In this document: in pieces, positions 63,739-64,000 of the stretch
Layout of the letters: the number at the start of each line of letters is the position of its first letter
Position numbering within the stretch: the first letter of the stretch is position 1
From: Cutibacterium granulosum
Lineage (GTDB): Bacteria > Actinomycetota > Actinomycetes > Propionibacteriales > Propionibacteriaceae
Assembly: GCF_900186975.1 (NCBI RefSeq)
Contig: NZ_LT906441.1
Coordinates: 1,488,001-1,552,000, forward strand
Direction: 5' to 3'
DNA: 64,000 nucleotides
The notes under the pieces: generated by a model
Seen by the model: the letters and a program-made list of their open reading frames with translations, nothing else
Told to the model about the DNA's origin: nothing
The model's database searches: none
Translations under genes and position numbers: made by a program

Positions 63739-64000
63739 TCACTTCGCGGACGCTGCGTCCTTCGCCTCGGCATCCTTCTTCTTGGCGGGTTTGGTATCCA
63801 CACCGGCCTCACGACGCTGCTGCGGGGTGATGGGGGCGGGAGCCTCGGTGAGCGGGTCGAAGCCGTTGCCCGTCTTGGGGAAGGCGATGACGTCGCGGAT
63901 GGAGTCGAATCCTCCCAGGAGCATGACCAGACGGTCCAGTCCGAAGGCGATGCCGCCGTGTGGCGGGGCGCCGAACTTGAAGGCGTCCAGCAGGAAGCCG
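63739..64000 (-). CDS. aspS: Aspartyl-tRNA synthetase, C-terminal part
   Basis: Only the last 87 codons are inside the window. Class II motif 3 is clear ([20 protein letters not shown]), then [19 protein letters not shown], as in bacterial AspRS. The end is a Lys/Asp/Ala-rich tail ([17 protein letters not shown]). The gene continues to the right. The 157-base spacer downstream up to the phosphatase start holds no gene. Confidence 0.93.
   Translation of the reverse strand, partial: GFLLDAFKFGAPPHGGIAFGLDRLVMLLGGFDSIRDVIAFPKTGNGFDPLTEAPAPITPQQRREAGVDTKPAKKKDAEAKDAASAK

Overview
The window is about 63-64% G+C and reads as a chromosome segment of an actinobacterium in the Propionibacteriaceae, most like Cutibacterium or Propionibacterium (inference). 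Supporting genes are RbpA, the actinobacterial integration host factor mIHF, an actinobacterial-type PrcB/PrcA pair, a PAC2 protein, a PriA without a Walker A motif, neighbouring lnt and ppm genes, and the linkage efp-nusB / mIHF-gmk-rpoZ-coaBC-metK / priA-fmt-rsmB-rpe. No phage, transposase, CRISPR array or rRNA gene was seen. There is one tRNA gene, tRNA-Pro(GGG).

Layout. Bases 1-3.15 kb carry an arginine-catabolism cluster on the minus strand: arcB, arcC and a YfcC-type transporter that runs off the left edge. Bases 3.6-24.4 kb are an accessory-like mosaic on both strands: a DUF389 membrane protein, the 3' remnant of a type I restriction hsdR, an MFS exporter, a cupin, a novel membrane protein, lpdA, an XRE-MurA fusion, a pdxY-like kinase, a glycerophosphodiesterase, rbpA, ppm, lnt coupled to an Lrp-type regulator, an acyl-CoA transferase, a Cof-type phosphatase and an OPT transporter. 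Its spacers are full of short imperfect tandem or dispersed repeats. Bases 24.7-35.7 kb hold tRNA-Pro, der, cmk and the proteasome genes prcA and prcB on the minus strand, a TetR-ABC-YhgE/Pip operon on the plus strand, a fused HAD phosphatase-TrmI, and a PAC2 gene. Bases 35.8-64 kb are mostly minus-strand housekeeping genes: rpe, rsmB, fmt, priA, an aldehyde dehydrogenase, an exonuclease, metK, coaBC, rpoZ, gmk, mihF, nusB, efp, then (after a plus-strand ppk2-capA pair) aroB, aroK, aroC, aroE, mltG, ruvX, alaS, a DUF948 protein, rarA, a tyrosine phosphatase and the 3' end of aspS.

The most interesting object is the proteasome locus. PrcB keeps the Gly-Thr processing site and the nucleophile Thr1, but the positions aligning with catalytic Asp17 and Lys33 are His and Gln, and the Ser129 loop is altered. 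PrcB also has a roughly 100-residue acidic tail ending in a tandem repeat. The usual partners mpa/arc, dop, pup and pafA are absent from the window. Their usual position, between trmI and prcB, is occupied by an opposite-strand TetR-ABC-YhgE operon. This looks like a proteasome core that lost its tagging and unfolding machinery and then its catalytic residues, and may have been repurposed or be decaying.

Other points worth following are the XRE-MurA fusion with a candidate operator upstream, the HAD-TrmI fusion, a diverged duplicate of the 3' end of lnt, and widespread 15-60 bp micro-duplications in spacers and in several coding regions. Many gene pairs overlap by ATGA or GTGA (prcB-prcA, fmt-rsmB, gabD-priA, efp-nusB, aroC-aroK, ruvX-mltG, ptp-rarA, lrp-lnt, tetR-ABC), which suggests translational coupling.
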